A stretch of 19,921 bases of DNA from Microcaldota archaeon (GCA_028866975.1 JAGWHG010000001.1:1-19921), one strand, 5' to 3'; positions 12,982-19,921 are shown, counted from the stretch's first letter. Notes: a model not told the origin generated them from the letters alone. A program made the numbers and translations.

Positions 12982-14415
12982 ATGCCACTCTATACCGATT
13001 CAGTGCTGCCGATACTCCCACTGATGGTATTTCTGCCATTTCTCGCAGTAATACCAATCGCTCTTGCAAACGAGCGCCATTCGCACCTCATCTCATTGGC
13101 AATTTCGGCCATAGTGTTCGCACTCACAATCTTCGCGCTCTACATCGCATGGCAGCAGGGAATGCCAGCATTGGCATTCACATACAATTGGCTCACGCAG
13201 ATAGGCGTCAATCTGTCGCTGCAGTTCACCAATCTCTCGCTGATACTTGTCTTGATGACCAGCATTGTTTTCCTTGCAGCGGCAATCGTAAACGCGTATT
13301 TCATACCAAAGGACAGAAAGCTCTACGGGGTCATCTTCATGCTCGTAGAAGGCGGAACCCTGGGGCTGTTCCTCAGCGGAAACCTATTTTTATTCTACGT
13401 CTTTTGGGAGATCGCAGAGTTTGCAATGTTCTTCATAATCTACGCCTACGGCGGATACGATAGGAGATACGCAGCGATTAAGTTCATATTGTACTCAATA
13501 GCAGCAAGCCTGCTGCTGCTCATCGGAATTATGCTGTTCTACGCATATGCGCACACATTCGATATCTCTGCGCTTGCGCAGTCAGCGGGCACTATACCAG
13601 CTGCAATCCAAGCAACAATAATGGTCTTGCTGCTAGCGGCGTTCATGATAAAGGCCCCGATATTTCCGTTCCACAACTGGCTGCCCGATGCACATACCGA
13701 GGCGCCGACAACAGGAAGCATGATACTGGCTGGCGTGCTGCTCAAATTCGGCGGGTATGGATTGCTGCTTATGTTCCTATTGCTTCCCATCGCAGCAAAC
13801 TATGCGCCATACATAGCAGCCATATTCGGGTTTTCAGCGATCTATGGCGCACTGGTCGCCATGCGGCAGACGCACCTCAAGAGAATGATTGCATACACCA
13901 GCATAGTCGATATGGGAATCATCGCAATCGGAATTGCAGCGATAAATCACTTCGGAACGTCAGGGGCGGTTTACGGGATGCTTGCGCACGGCCTTGCAAT
14001 CTCGCTGCTCTTCCTGCTCGCAGGCACCATAGACAAGGTGTACGGCACACTGATGGTTGACAAGCTCAAAGGGCTCGCAGAAACCACGCCTAAAATCGTG
14101 TACCTCTTCATATTCGGAATACTCGCCGCAGTTGGTCTGCCACTCACATCCGGTTTCATCGGCGACTTGCTGATTTTCATAGGGTCTTTCAGCACATTCG
14201 GAGTAGCAGGACTCATTCCAATAGCGGCGATACTCATAGTAGGAGCGTATTTCTTTTGGGTCGTAGAAAAATCCTTCTTCGGCATAAAGAACAAGTCGGA
14301 TGCCTACTCACTTAGTGGGAGGTCTGTTGTCGTCTCCTCAAGTTTTCTTGTACTATTCACGGTCCTGCTCGGCATAGTACCACTAATTCTTCTCTCACTG
14401 TCGACCTTCAGTTAA
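12982..14415 (+). CDS. NuoM-like proton-translocating membrane subunit (NADH dehydrogenase/Mrp antiporter family)
   Basis: This 477-aa protein has about 13-14 transmembrane helices and the Proton_antipo_M signature of complex I chain M and related antiporters (NuoL/M/N, MrpA/D, hydrogenase subunits). Key residues are Glu143 in FWE (E. coli NuoM E144), Lys224 in MIKAPIFPFHNWLPDAHTEAP (K234) and Lys255 in LLKFGGYG (K265), which carry the proton path. Also conserved are LKRMIAYTSI and AHGLAISLLFLLAG. The AHTEAPTTGSMILAG stretch points to the NuoM branch. Length is normal for NuoM (about 480-510). No other Nuo, Mrp or hydrogenase subunit is in the window, so its partners are elsewhere or missing. 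A terminator-like hairpin follows the stop. Confidence 0.9.
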   Translation: MPLYTDSVLPILPLMVFLPFLAVIPIALANERHSHLISLAISAIVFALTIFALYIAWQQGMPALAFTYNWLTQIGVNLSLQFTNLSLILVLMTSIVFLAAAIVNAYFIPKDRKLYGVIFMLVEGGTLGLFLSGNLFLFYVFWEIAEFAMFFIIYAYGGYDRRYAAIKFILYSIAASLLLLIGIMLFYAYAHTFDISALAQSAGTIPAAIQATIMVLLLAAFMIKAPIFPFHNWLPDAHTEAPTTGSMILAGVLLKFGGYGLLLMFLLLPIAANYAPYIAAIFGFSAIYGALVAMRQTHLKRMIAYTSIVDMGIIAIGIAAINHFGTSGAVYGMLAHGLAISLLFLLAGTIDKVYGTLMVDKLKGLAETTPKIVYLFIFGILAAVGLPLTSGFIGDLLIFIGSFSTFGVAGLIPIAAILIVGAYFFWVVEKSFFGIKNKSDAYSLSGRSVVVSSSFLVLFTVLLGIVPLILLSLSTFS

Positions 14416-14421
14416 TTATCT

Positions 14422-14444
14422 GGCAAAAGAATTTTGCCCCTTTT
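14422..14444 (+). terminator. Hairpin and T-run after the NuoM-like gene
   Basis: GGCAAAA (14422-14428) and TTTTGCC (14432-14438) form a perfect 7-bp stem with a 3-nt loop, 6 nt after the stop codon and followed by CCTTTT. TTGCC can also pair with GGCAA at 14447-14451 across an 8-nt loop, giving an alternative structure. Terminator function is inferred; archaeal terminators often need only the T-run. Confidence 0.4.
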
Positions 14445-14493
14445 CCGGCAATTCCGCAAGGCGTATCTAAACTTTAAAAAACCTAACTTCAAA

Positions 14494-14973
14494 ATGAGGA
14501 TAGTGGTAAATTGGATCAGGCTGCTCGTTGCGGTCTTCATATGCGAACTTGTCGGAAACGTCGGGTCACTATTTACACTCCCCGCACTCGCCTCATGGTA
14601 TCCATCACTGATTAAACCCTCCTTCAATCCCCCGGCGTGGCTCTTCGGACCCGTATGGTTGGCTCTTTACCTTCTCATGGGCGTCTCGTTATATCTTATC
14701 TGGTCTGCACGCACTAGGGCTAGCAACCACAGTGCAGAACTCTTAGCATTCGGGGTCCAGCTCGCACTGAATCTACTCTGGAGCTTCCTTTTCTTTGGCC
14801 TGCGTTCCCCACTATACGGCCTGGTGGGGATAGCGCTGCTCTGGGCGTCGATTCTCGCCACGATAATCCTCTTTGCGAAGGTATCAAAGCCAGCAGCTTA
14901 CCTGCTTTCCCCATACATTCTTTGGGTCAGCTTTGCCCTTGTATTAAACTACAGCATCTGGGCCTTGAACTGA
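14494..14973 (+). CDS. tspO: TspO/MBR (peripheral benzodiazepine receptor) family membrane protein
   Basis: This 159-aa protein has five predicted transmembrane helices and the Trp/Pro-rich TspO pattern: WYPSLIKPSFNPPAWLFGPVW (about residues 36-56), ALYLLMGVSLYLIW, QLALNLLWSFLFFGLRSP, and a final helix LLSPYILWVSFALVLNYSIWALN. TspO proteins bind porphyrins and related ligands and have been linked to tetrapyrrole handling and stress responses. I start at ATG 14494 because family members are about 150-165 aa. An in-frame TTG at 14434 lies inside the terminator hairpin of the preceding gene. An AT-rich CTTTAAAA lies about 20 nt upstream. It is tail-to-tail with the 38-aa Cys-rich gene, with 1 nt between stops. 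Confidence 0.93.
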   Translation: MRIVVNWIRLLVAVFICELVGNVGSLFTLPALASWYPSLIKPSFNPPAWLFGPVWLALYLLMGVSLYLIWSARTRASNHSAELLAFGVQLALNLLWSFLFFGLRSPLYGLVGIALLWASILATIILFAKVSKPAAYLLSPYILWVSFALVLNYSIWALN

Positions 14974-14974
14974 G

Positions 14975-15091
14975 CTATTGGTCAAAAATCGTGTTCTGGC
15001 ACCTGCAGTGCTCGCAGATCTGGTGCTTGCAGTCGCATCCCTTGCAGATGCAGCCGCATTCCTTGCATTCGTCCTTCTTAAGTTCTGACAT
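14975..15091 (-). CDS. Small cysteine-rich protein, 38 aa (metal-binding or metallothionein-like)
   Basis: Between tspO and the next minus-strand gene a short frame encodes 38 residues with nine cysteines (9, 12, 14, 16, 19, 21, 26, 29, 31) and two histidines (23, 28). The spacing is C-x2-C-x-C-x-C-x2-C-x-C-x4-C-x2-C-x-C; the core begins CKECGCICKGCDC. Nine Cys in 23 residues in C-x-C and C-x2-C pairs is typical of metallothioneins and Fe-S or zinc miniproteins. Support for it being a gene: ATG start, TAG stop 1 nt from the tspO stop, and a box A (15114-15120) centred 26 nt upstream, the leaderless geometry of neighbouring genes. No database family assigned. The repeats of Cys codons (TGC only) argue against chance. 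Probable role is metal sequestration or small redox cluster. Confidence 0.75.
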   Translation of the reverse strand: MSELKKDECKECGCICKGCDCKHQICEHCRCQNTIFDQ

Positions 15092-15113
15092 GCTATCTAA
15101 TCTCTCCGCACTC

Positions 15114-15120
15114 TTTAAAT
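15114..15120 (-). promoter_or_regulatory. Box A promoter of the Cys-rich miniprotein
   Basis: On the minus strand ATTTAAA is centred 26 nt upstream of the ATG at 15091. It touches the stop codon (15120-15122) of the upstream surface-protein gene, so the miniprotein would have its own leaderless transcript. Confidence 0.5.
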
Positions 15121-16043
15121 CATGTTACGTTGTCCCAGTACCTTGGGTCTGCCCATGCGGACGCATTGACGCCGCTGCTGCCATACCCTGTCTCGTTCGG
15201 ATAGTGGCACGGATTTGCATCCCTAAAAGCCCTCATCGCAATCACCTTCTGCGGCGTCACCCCGACTGCGGCATATTGCGCAAGCACCTGCGGGATCATG
15301 TGGTTAAATATGGAATCCAACCCCTGTGACATAGGTGTCTGGCATCTCCCCCCGCACGGATACGCCGGGTTCAATGGGCCATATGCAATGTCGAATCCGC
15401 TGTATTCGCTCGCATTCTTATATCCGAGAAGTTGTCCTGATACGACCTTGGTTCCGATAGTGATGTTTTGCAGGAGATCTATGTGGAATATCTCCACCCC
15501 CATGTCATTTGCGCTGCTCGACTGCACCACTATCTGGTCACCGTTTGGATAATCCAGGGTCTTGCTGTCAAATATCAATGTGCCGTTGAAAGGCGAGAAG
15601 ATCTGCACCACGTGCGCCTTCCCTACCAGCGATGACGGTATGTCATAGTAGTGCTTCATCGATCTGTTGGCCTCAAGCGTGCCGTTGAAGCTGTATCCAC
15701 TGAAATCATGTCCCGCGCAGCTCCTAAACAGGGATATGCGCGATATCTGCGATAGGTTTGCAGGACTCGCAGTTATCGTTATTGCAGCAAGCTGCGATTG
15801 AGGGAAGGACATACCCCCCATATTGACCATTTCCATGTTCCCGCCAGACGTCGGCATACCTATCGTGGTTGTGGGCGCCGTAGACGTGGATGGCGCGCCT
15901 GTGGACGAGGTGCCATAGCCAGAACCCGGCATCGTAGTTGTCTGCGTCGAGGTTAGCGGATATGTGTTGCCAAGATATACAAAAATTGCAAAGAGCGCCA
16001 CGACTATCACAATCCCTATGCCTATTGACTGCCTGCTTTCCAT
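15120..16043 (-). CDS. Membrane-anchored surface protein with M23-like module (paralogue A)
   Basis: This 307-aa protein has an N-terminal anchor helix (about 7-24), a Thr/Ser/Gly/Met-rich stalk (about 30-90) and an extracytoplasmic domain. The domain carries FRSCAGHDFSGY (107-118), SMKHYYDI, IFSPFNGTLIF (148-158), EIFHIDLLQNITIGTKVVSGQLLGY (184-208), DSIFNHM and RDANPC (274-279). The SPFNGT...H...G..V..GQ.LGY order resembles peptidase M23/LytM domains, but the final HxH is replaced by FDIAY, so peptidase activity is doubtful. It is a clear paralogue of the gene at 19027-19890. ATG 16043 is chosen: a shared box A lies 29 nt upstream, and an earlier frame from 16106 would overlap the divergent esterase. 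Confidence 0.82.
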   Translation of the reverse strand: MESRQSIGIGIVIVVALFAIFVYLGNTYPLTSTQTTTMPGSGYGTSSTGAPSTSTAPTTTIGMPTSGGNMEMVNMGGMSFPQSQLAAITITASPANLSQISRISLFRSCAGHDFSGYSFNGTLEANRSMKHYYDIPSSLVGKAHVVQIFSPFNGTLIFDSKTLDYPNGDQIVVQSSSANDMGVEIFHIDLLQNITIGTKVVSGQLLGYKNASEYSGFDIAYGPLNPAYPCGGRCQTPMSQGLDSIFNHMIPQVLAQYAAVGVTPQKVIAMRAFRDANPCHYPNETGYGSSGVNASAWADPRYWDNVT

Positions 16044-16068
16044 CAAAACAATAGAAATAACCCAGATA

Positions 16069-16076
16069 CTTTTAAG
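16069..16076. promoter_or_regulatory. Shared box A between paralogue A and the esterase gene
   Basis: CTTTTAAG (CTTAAAAG on the other strand) is centred 29 nt from the ATG at 16043 (minus) and 28 nt from the ATG at 16101 (plus). It is the only good box in the 57-nt divergent gap, so one near-symmetric element may serve both genes. Confidence 0.5.
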
Positions 16077-16100
16077 AATGTATGATTTGTTACATACCAC

Positions 16101-17273
16101 ATGCAAAATACTGCGATAATAGGAGCAGTCATTGTTATTGCAGTTATCGCGGGCATAGGGTTCTATCTGACTTCAAATCCTTCCCCTGCCATTACAACAA
16201 CTGCAACCACCGTGCCCGTTAGCACGATTGCAACTACAGCTGCAATTACATCCACAGCAACAACTACTGCCCAAACGACTGCAAGTGAAGTTACAACCCC
16301 AACCACTACAATACAGCCCCACAGCAACAATCTTCAGGTTCCGTGGAAGATGGCAGGCGGAAACTATACTGTGCAAAACCAGCAATATTGCACATCGTCA
16401 AACCAGCAGGCAAACGGCGCACTCCAGCTCGACCTTTACTCCAATGCCCCTGTCAACTACTCCTCGATCGGCAATGGCCTTAGGCCGATTGCAGTGTTTG
16501 TGCACGGCGGGGGGCTCATGACAGGCGACAAGTCCTCTGTCGGATCAGATTCGCCAGTCTTTGCAACCATAGTTAACTACCTAATAAGCAACGGCTTCAT
16601 AGTCGCATCGCTCAACTACAATCTCGCGCCCTCATTTAAGTATCCCAACCAGACCGACGATGTCCTGTGCGCTGTAAGGTTCCTAAGGTACTATGCCAAG
16701 AGCTTTGACGGCAATCCAGACCAGATTGCAGTGTTTGGCGACAGCTCTGGCGGCCAACTCGCCACCGCAATTGGCGTAACAAATGGGACCGCCCCGTGGG
16801 AGAATGAAGAAGGGCTGCAGATATTTGGTGCCACGAATCTAACCGCGCTGCAGTACCTGGATATTCCAACAAAGCCTCAGGTCGTCGGCGATTTCTACGG
16901 CAGCATAAACAACACAATGCCTCCCGGATACACAGAGCAGCAGGTCCAGCAGATGATGCCGCAGACGTACCAGAATATTGTGGCTGTTTACAATTACAAT
17001 GCCACCTTGATGTATGAGGGAAGCCCGGCCCAGTTCGTAACAAGTGGCGAGCCTCCTTTCCTGATCTTTCAGGGCAACAACGACACAATGGTCCCGTCAT
17101 ACATCTCAAAGGATTTCTATGACAACCTAATCGCTCACGGCGACACTGCGACCCTGATAATAGTGAACAACTCCGACCACCGCTTCGTGCCTTCGCCTTC
17201 GACAAGCCAGCTGCACCCGGGCCTTGCGTACATAGCCAATTATACAGTTTCGTATTTCAAGAAGATAATATAG
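16101..17273 (+). CDS. Membrane-anchored extracellular esterase/lipase (alpha/beta-hydrolase, HSL-like)
   Basis: This 390-aa protein has an N-terminal anchor helix (about 4-22), a Thr-rich stalk (about 31-72), then an alpha/beta-hydrolase domain. Catalytic features: HGGG oxyanion motif (135-138), nucleophile Ser215 in GDSSGG (213-218), probable acid Asp328 in QGNNDTMVP and His360 in NSDHRF. This is the pattern of hormone-sensitive-lipase/BD-FAE type carboxylesterases. With the catalytic domain outside the cell, it could cleave ester-linked acyl groups on exogenous lipids, polysaccharides or a host surface; the substrate is unknown. It is the first of three co-oriented surface-protein genes. 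The next starts 7 nt after its stop with GAGG upstream. Confidence 0.9.
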   Translation: MQNTAIIGAVIVIAVIAGIGFYLTSNPSPAITTTATTVPVSTIATTAAITSTATTTAQTTASEVTTPTTTIQPHSNNLQVPWKMAGGNYTVQNQQYCTSSNQQANGALQLDLYSNAPVNYSSIGNGLRPIAVFVHGGGLMTGDKSSVGSDSPVFATIVNYLISNGFIVASLNYNLAPSFKYPNQTDDVLCAVRFLRYYAKSFDGNPDQIAVFGDSSGGQLATAIGVTNGTAPWENEEGLQIFGATNLTALQYLDIPTKPQVVGDFYGSINNTMPPGYTEQQVQQMMPQTYQNIVAVYNYNATLMYEGSPAQFVTSGEPPFLIFQGNNDTMVPSYISKDFYDNLIAHGDTATLIIVNNSDHRFVPSPSTSQLHPGLAYIANYTVSYFKKII

Positions 17274-17280
17274 TGAGGAT

Positions 17281-19011
17281 ATGCAAAAGCCGATGATGAT
17301 AGGTGTTGCCGTTGTAGTGCTCATCTTGGCTGGCGCAGTCTCTTACACCGCAATAAACCATGTACAGCCTTCAAACGGGAACGGGGGCGTTGCAGTTCCG
17401 CACCGCAACAGGACAACCAATTCCACATTAATCCCAAACACGACCAACTCCTCCCATAGCGGCTATGGTTCGGCTCAGGGCAGTTCCATTGCGCCAAAGG
17501 CCACGGTGACGCTGCAGCAGGGAACGTTCGGCAAGGTTTACGTCGGACAGACTCTCATCGTTGGCAATGTGACTATAAACGTCCTTGGCATAGAGCAGAA
17601 CAGCTCCACGGCAGTTCTTAACATAACGACAGCGTCAGGTGTACTCAGCGATGAACTTCTTCAAGCCCTGCAATATGTTAGCTTAGGCAGCAAAGGCGGC
17701 AGCCCGTATCTGCTTCTCGCATCTGTTGCCTCCTCTAATTCTCAAGGCAACCAGAACTGGGTCAATCTAAGCGTTTCGCCTGCCGTGCCGGAGGGCTTCT
17801 TTCAGTCTCAGAGCCCCTCAAGCAGGCAGTTAGGAAGCAACAACACATCATATCACGGCAATCAGAGTATTAGTGAGGGCACCGTGGTCAACGAGCTGCG
17901 AGATCCGCAGCTTCAGGCGTGCGGCACAAACAAGGCGTTCTTCAACACTACCCCGCTTAGCACTGCCAACTTTACCACCTTTGCGCCACTCGGCTGGTCA
18001 AGCCCGGGCGGACACGTACTGCCTTCGAACCACGGCGGCTTTTACATAAGGCAGCTGTCTGGATCAGGTTCTGATGTTACTCCGGCAAACGTTCCGGTCG
18101 TCTCGCCGGGCAATGTAACGGTCTTTGAGATAATAGGCCAGCAGTACCTAAATGTGAATCACCCACAAGATTACGCGATTTATATTGCACCGTGCGCAAA
18201 CATCACATTCTACCTCGGCCACGTCCAAGAGCTATCGGAAAAGCTATCCGCCGCCTACACCGCACCGTTTGTCAACTGCCAGAACTCCACAGCAGACAGT
18301 ATTGAGATACGAACCTGCCAAAAGATGATGAACGTAACGTTCACGGCTGGAGAGCAGATAGGCAACATAGGCGGACAACCTGCAGGAACAGGCGGGGTCG
18401 AAGCTCTCGACCTTGGGGTGTACGACTATACGCTGCAACCAGCAGGCTTTGCGAACCAGTCAAGATACGATGCGCAGCAGCTCCATGCGGCATGCCCTCT
18501 CAACTACTTCACCAGCAGCATACAAAGCTACCTCTATGACAATAGAATCGGGGTCCAAGGCACTATAAGAAACGAGCAGCCGCCCTGCGGCTCATTCATG
18601 CAGGACGTCCCAGGAACTGCAATAGGCAATTGGTTCCAAAAAGGCACCCCAACGCCATACACTAACGAAGGGTCGCTGATCTCACTGATACACGACGACT
18701 TCCAATCGGGCCAGGAGCTCTTCTCCATAGGGCTGCAGTCCAACATAACCGGCCTTGCAGGAGTCACTTACTACTTCAGCACCCAAAGCACCGGCAACGT
18801 GAACAGAGAATTCGGCAATGTGACTGCAGACGGGCAGATATATTGTTATGATTCCTTCACGGACAGCTACAGCGGCGGCAACAGCGTTCCCGGAACGATA
18901 CTTCTGCAGCTCACAAATGCAAATTCTTTGCGCATAGAATATCAGAACTCGGGCTCATGCGGCAGCGGTCCGTGGAGCTTCGGTTCGCAGTATTCGGACT
19001 TTTATAGATGA
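17281..19011 (+). CDS. Membrane-anchored surface protein, 576 aa, with M23-like module and C-terminal beta domain
   Basis: The protein has an N-terminal anchor helix (about 5-24) and an Asn/Ser/Thr-rich stalk (30-75) with many N-glycosylation sequons. A first domain (about 75-170) is beta-rich and of unknown type. A second (about 236-395) has HVLPSNHGGFYI, VVSPGNVTVFEIIG, DYAIYIAPCANITFYLGHV and FTAGEQIGNIGG...LDLGVYDY. This order of strand, glycine turn, His and a GEQIG step resembles M23-type beta-barrels and parallels AGELIGY and SGQLLGY in the flanking paralogues. A C-terminal domain (about 440-576) holds LISLIHDDF, FSTQSTGNVNREF, DGQIYCYD and a Cys-containing end. Nine or more cysteines outside the membrane suggest disulphides. 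Function unknown. It probably shares a transcript with the esterase. Confidence 0.82.
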   Translation: MQKPMMIGVAVVVLILAGAVSYTAINHVQPSNGNGGVAVPHRNRTTNSTLIPNTTNSSHSGYGSAQGSSIAPKATVTLQQGTFGKVYVGQTLIVGNVTINVLGIEQNSSTAVLNITTASGVLSDELLQALQYVSLGSKGGSPYLLLASVASSNSQGNQNWVNLSVSPAVPEGFFQSQSPSSRQLGSNNTSYHGNQSISEGTVVNELRDPQLQACGTNKAFFNTTPLSTANFTTFAPLGWSSPGGHVLPSNHGGFYIRQLSGSGSDVTPANVPVVSPGNVTVFEIIGQQYLNVNHPQDYAIYIAPCANITFYLGHVQELSEKLSAAYTAPFVNCQNSTADSIEIRTCQKMMNVTFTAGEQIGNIGGQPAGTGGVEALDLGVYDYTLQPAGFANQSRYDAQQLHAACPLNYFTSSIQSYLYDNRIGVQGTIRNEQPPCGSFMQDVPGTAIGNWFQKGTPTPYTNEGSLISLIHDDFQSGQELFSIGLQSNITGLAGVTYYFSTQSTGNVNREFGNVTADGQIYCYDSFTDSYSGGNSVPGTILLQLTNANSLRIEYQNSGSCGSGPWSFGSQYSDFYR

Positions 19012-19016
19012 TATTT

Positions 19017-19022
19017 AGGTGA
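19017..19022 (+). promoter_or_regulatory. Shine-Dalgarno of the last gene
   Basis: AGGTGA, an exact complement of the conserved archaeal 16S tail core, lies 4 nt before ATG 19027 in the 15-nt gap after the 576-aa gene. It fixes the start and supports co-transcription. Confidence 0.65.
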
Positions 19023-19026
19023 ATAG

Positions 19027-19890
19027 ATGGATTTGAGAATAGGACTTGCAATCGTTGTGATAGCGGCTGTGGCCGGAGTGGCATATCTCCTAATGCAAAA
19101 TGTAGCGCCCCCAAGCGCAATTACGACGCAGAGCACAACCGTCCCACAGGCGACGTCCTCCACATCGGTTCTGACAACAGTATCTACTATCTCAACTGCA
19201 ACCACTACCATAAGTCAATCATCGCAGCAAAATTCTACGCCGCAGACGCAGAATCCTACCCACATAGTCGTATCTAACCCTGTCAATCTCTCGCAGATAT
19301 CTCAGATAAGCAAGTTCCGCAGCTGTGCGGGGCACGATTATTCCGGATACGATGTGCAGGGCTATAACGAGACCCAAAGGTCGATGAAGCACTACTTCAC
19401 GCCTAATGCACAGTTCCACGGCAGCGTTGGCAAAATAGAGGAGTTCGCTCCATACAATGGAACAGTAGAGTACATGCAGGAGGAGCAGACGCCTGTGGGC
19501 AAGCAGGTGTGGATAGGCTATAGCTCTTCAGGGCCGCAGTATGGATACACACCACCTGGCCTTTGGAATGTCGTGTTCTTCCACATGGACCCAATAGCTG
19601 GCCTAGCTGTCGGATCCCATGTCACCGCAGGTGAACTGATAGGCTACGCCAACCAGACCAAGCCGGTAAATCAGACTTTCGACATCGCCTTCGAACAGTA
19701 CAACGGTTCAAACGGCGTATACCACCAGGTTCTTGACTCAATATTCAACCACATGTCCCCAGGCGTGCTTGCTCAGTACGCCGCCGTCGGGGTCAACCAG
19801 AGCGACATAATAATACCGAAGGCATACAGGGACGCAAATCCATGCAACTTCAACGTCTACAATCCAAACGACACAGTGACGCTGAAGTGA
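19027..19890 (+). CDS. Membrane-anchored surface protein with M23-like module (paralogue B)
   Basis: This 287-aa protein repeats the plan of the minus-strand gene at 15120-16043: anchor helix (about 5-22), Thr/Ser/Gln-rich stalk (31-75), then NLSQISQISKFRSCAGHD (87-104), RSMKHYF, EFAPYNGTVEYM, NVVFFHMDPIAGLAVGSHVTA (181-201) with GELIGY (202-207), LDSIFNHMSPGVLAQYAAVGV (236-256) and YRDANPC (267-273). Cys100 and Cys273 are kept in both and may pair. The M23-like beta features are visible but the terminal catalytic HxH is replaced by FDIAFE, so a binding or structural role is more likely than peptidase activity. Compared with paralogue A it lacks the GGRC insertion (two cysteines) and the extended C-terminal tail. 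The remaining 31 bases to the window end hold nothing I can identify. Confidence 0.82.
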   Translation: MDLRIGLAIVVIAAVAGVAYLLMQNVAPPSAITTQSTTVPQATSSTSVLTTVSTISTATTTISQSSQQNSTPQTQNPTHIVVSNPVNLSQISQISKFRSCAGHDYSGYDVQGYNETQRSMKHYFTPNAQFHGSVGKIEEFAPYNGTVEYMQEEQTPVGKQVWIGYSSSGPQYGYTPPGLWNVVFFHMDPIAGLAVGSHVTAGELIGYANQTKPVNQTFDIAFEQYNGSNGVYHQVLDSIFNHMSPGVLAQYAAVGVNQSDIIIPKAYRDANPCNFNVYNPNDTVTLK

Positions 19891-19921
19891 CTATAGCGCA
19901 GCATCGCAACTAAAAAACGTT

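Noticed and set aside
14434..14493. TTG start extending TspO by 20 residues
   Set aside because: It falls in the terminator-like hairpin of the preceding gene, and the family N-terminus and length fit ATG 14494.
16636..17205. A 189-codon minus-strand frame inside the esterase gene
   Set aside because: The opposite strand has intact HGGG, GDSSGG and His motifs; the antisense product is Arg/Cys/Ser-rich shadow sequence.
1..19921. tRNA, rRNA, CRISPR array, insertion sequence or prophage
   Set aside because: No cloverleaf, array of spaced repeats, transposase, integrase or terminal inverted repeats were seen; all gaps are under about 155 bases.

Overview
The window looks like a gene-dense archaeal chromosome segment of roughly half G+C. 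Archaeal or archaeo-eukaryotic signatures are ribosomal protein L15e, aIF1, archaeal-type L3/L4/L22/S3, the small primase subunit PriS, Pth2-type peptidyl-tRNA hydrolase and a KEOPS Pcc1-like subunit. Promoters are archaeal: AT-rich boxes lie about 20-30 nt upstream of many start codons, so many mRNAs are probably leaderless. Small genes, minimal spacing and many short lineage-specific proteins suggest a reduced genome, possibly a DPANN/Micrarchaeota (ARMAN-like) archaeon. That assignment is inference only.

Layout. (1) 1-2434: a possible gene end, a short O6-alkylguanine-DNA alkyltransferase divergent from a branched-chain aminotransferase, convergent Pth2, and an unknown 199-aa protein behind a promoter with two direct repeats. 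(2) 2456-5218: primase PriS (GTG start), an operon of L15e, acylphosphatase and Pcc1, and an unknown 108-aa protein whose promoter nearly duplicates that of priS. (3) 5219-10684: an S10-type ribosomal operon, L3-L4-L23-L2-[87-aa unknown]-S19-L22-S3-L29-aIF1. L22 ends in an extraordinary alternating-histidine tail, and the operon stops after aIF1, where archaea commonly continue with RNase P protein p29, S17 and L14. (4) 10732-11673: a 313-aa EPSP synthase homologue about a quarter shorter than usual, keeping nearly all substrate-binding residues. (5) 11674-15091: a CBS-pair protein, a small membrane protein, a 98-aa unknown, an isolated NuoM-like proton-channel subunit, TspO, and a 38-aa cysteine-rich protein. 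(6) 15120-19890: four predicted surface proteins, each an N-terminal membrane anchor followed by a linker, Thr/Ser-rich in three and Asn/Thr-rich in the fourth. One is an HGGG/GDSSG esterase. The other three share an M23-like beta module, and two of these are clear paralogues in opposite orientation.

Two modes of translation start are visible. First genes tend to have a box A about 25 nt before the start codon and no leader. Inside operons the start follows GGTG/GTGAT-type Shine-Dalgarno sequence, and the TGA stop of the upstream gene often forms part of it, implying tight coupling. No tRNA, rRNA, CRISPR array or mobile element was seen, and no stretch over 300 bases lacks a gene.
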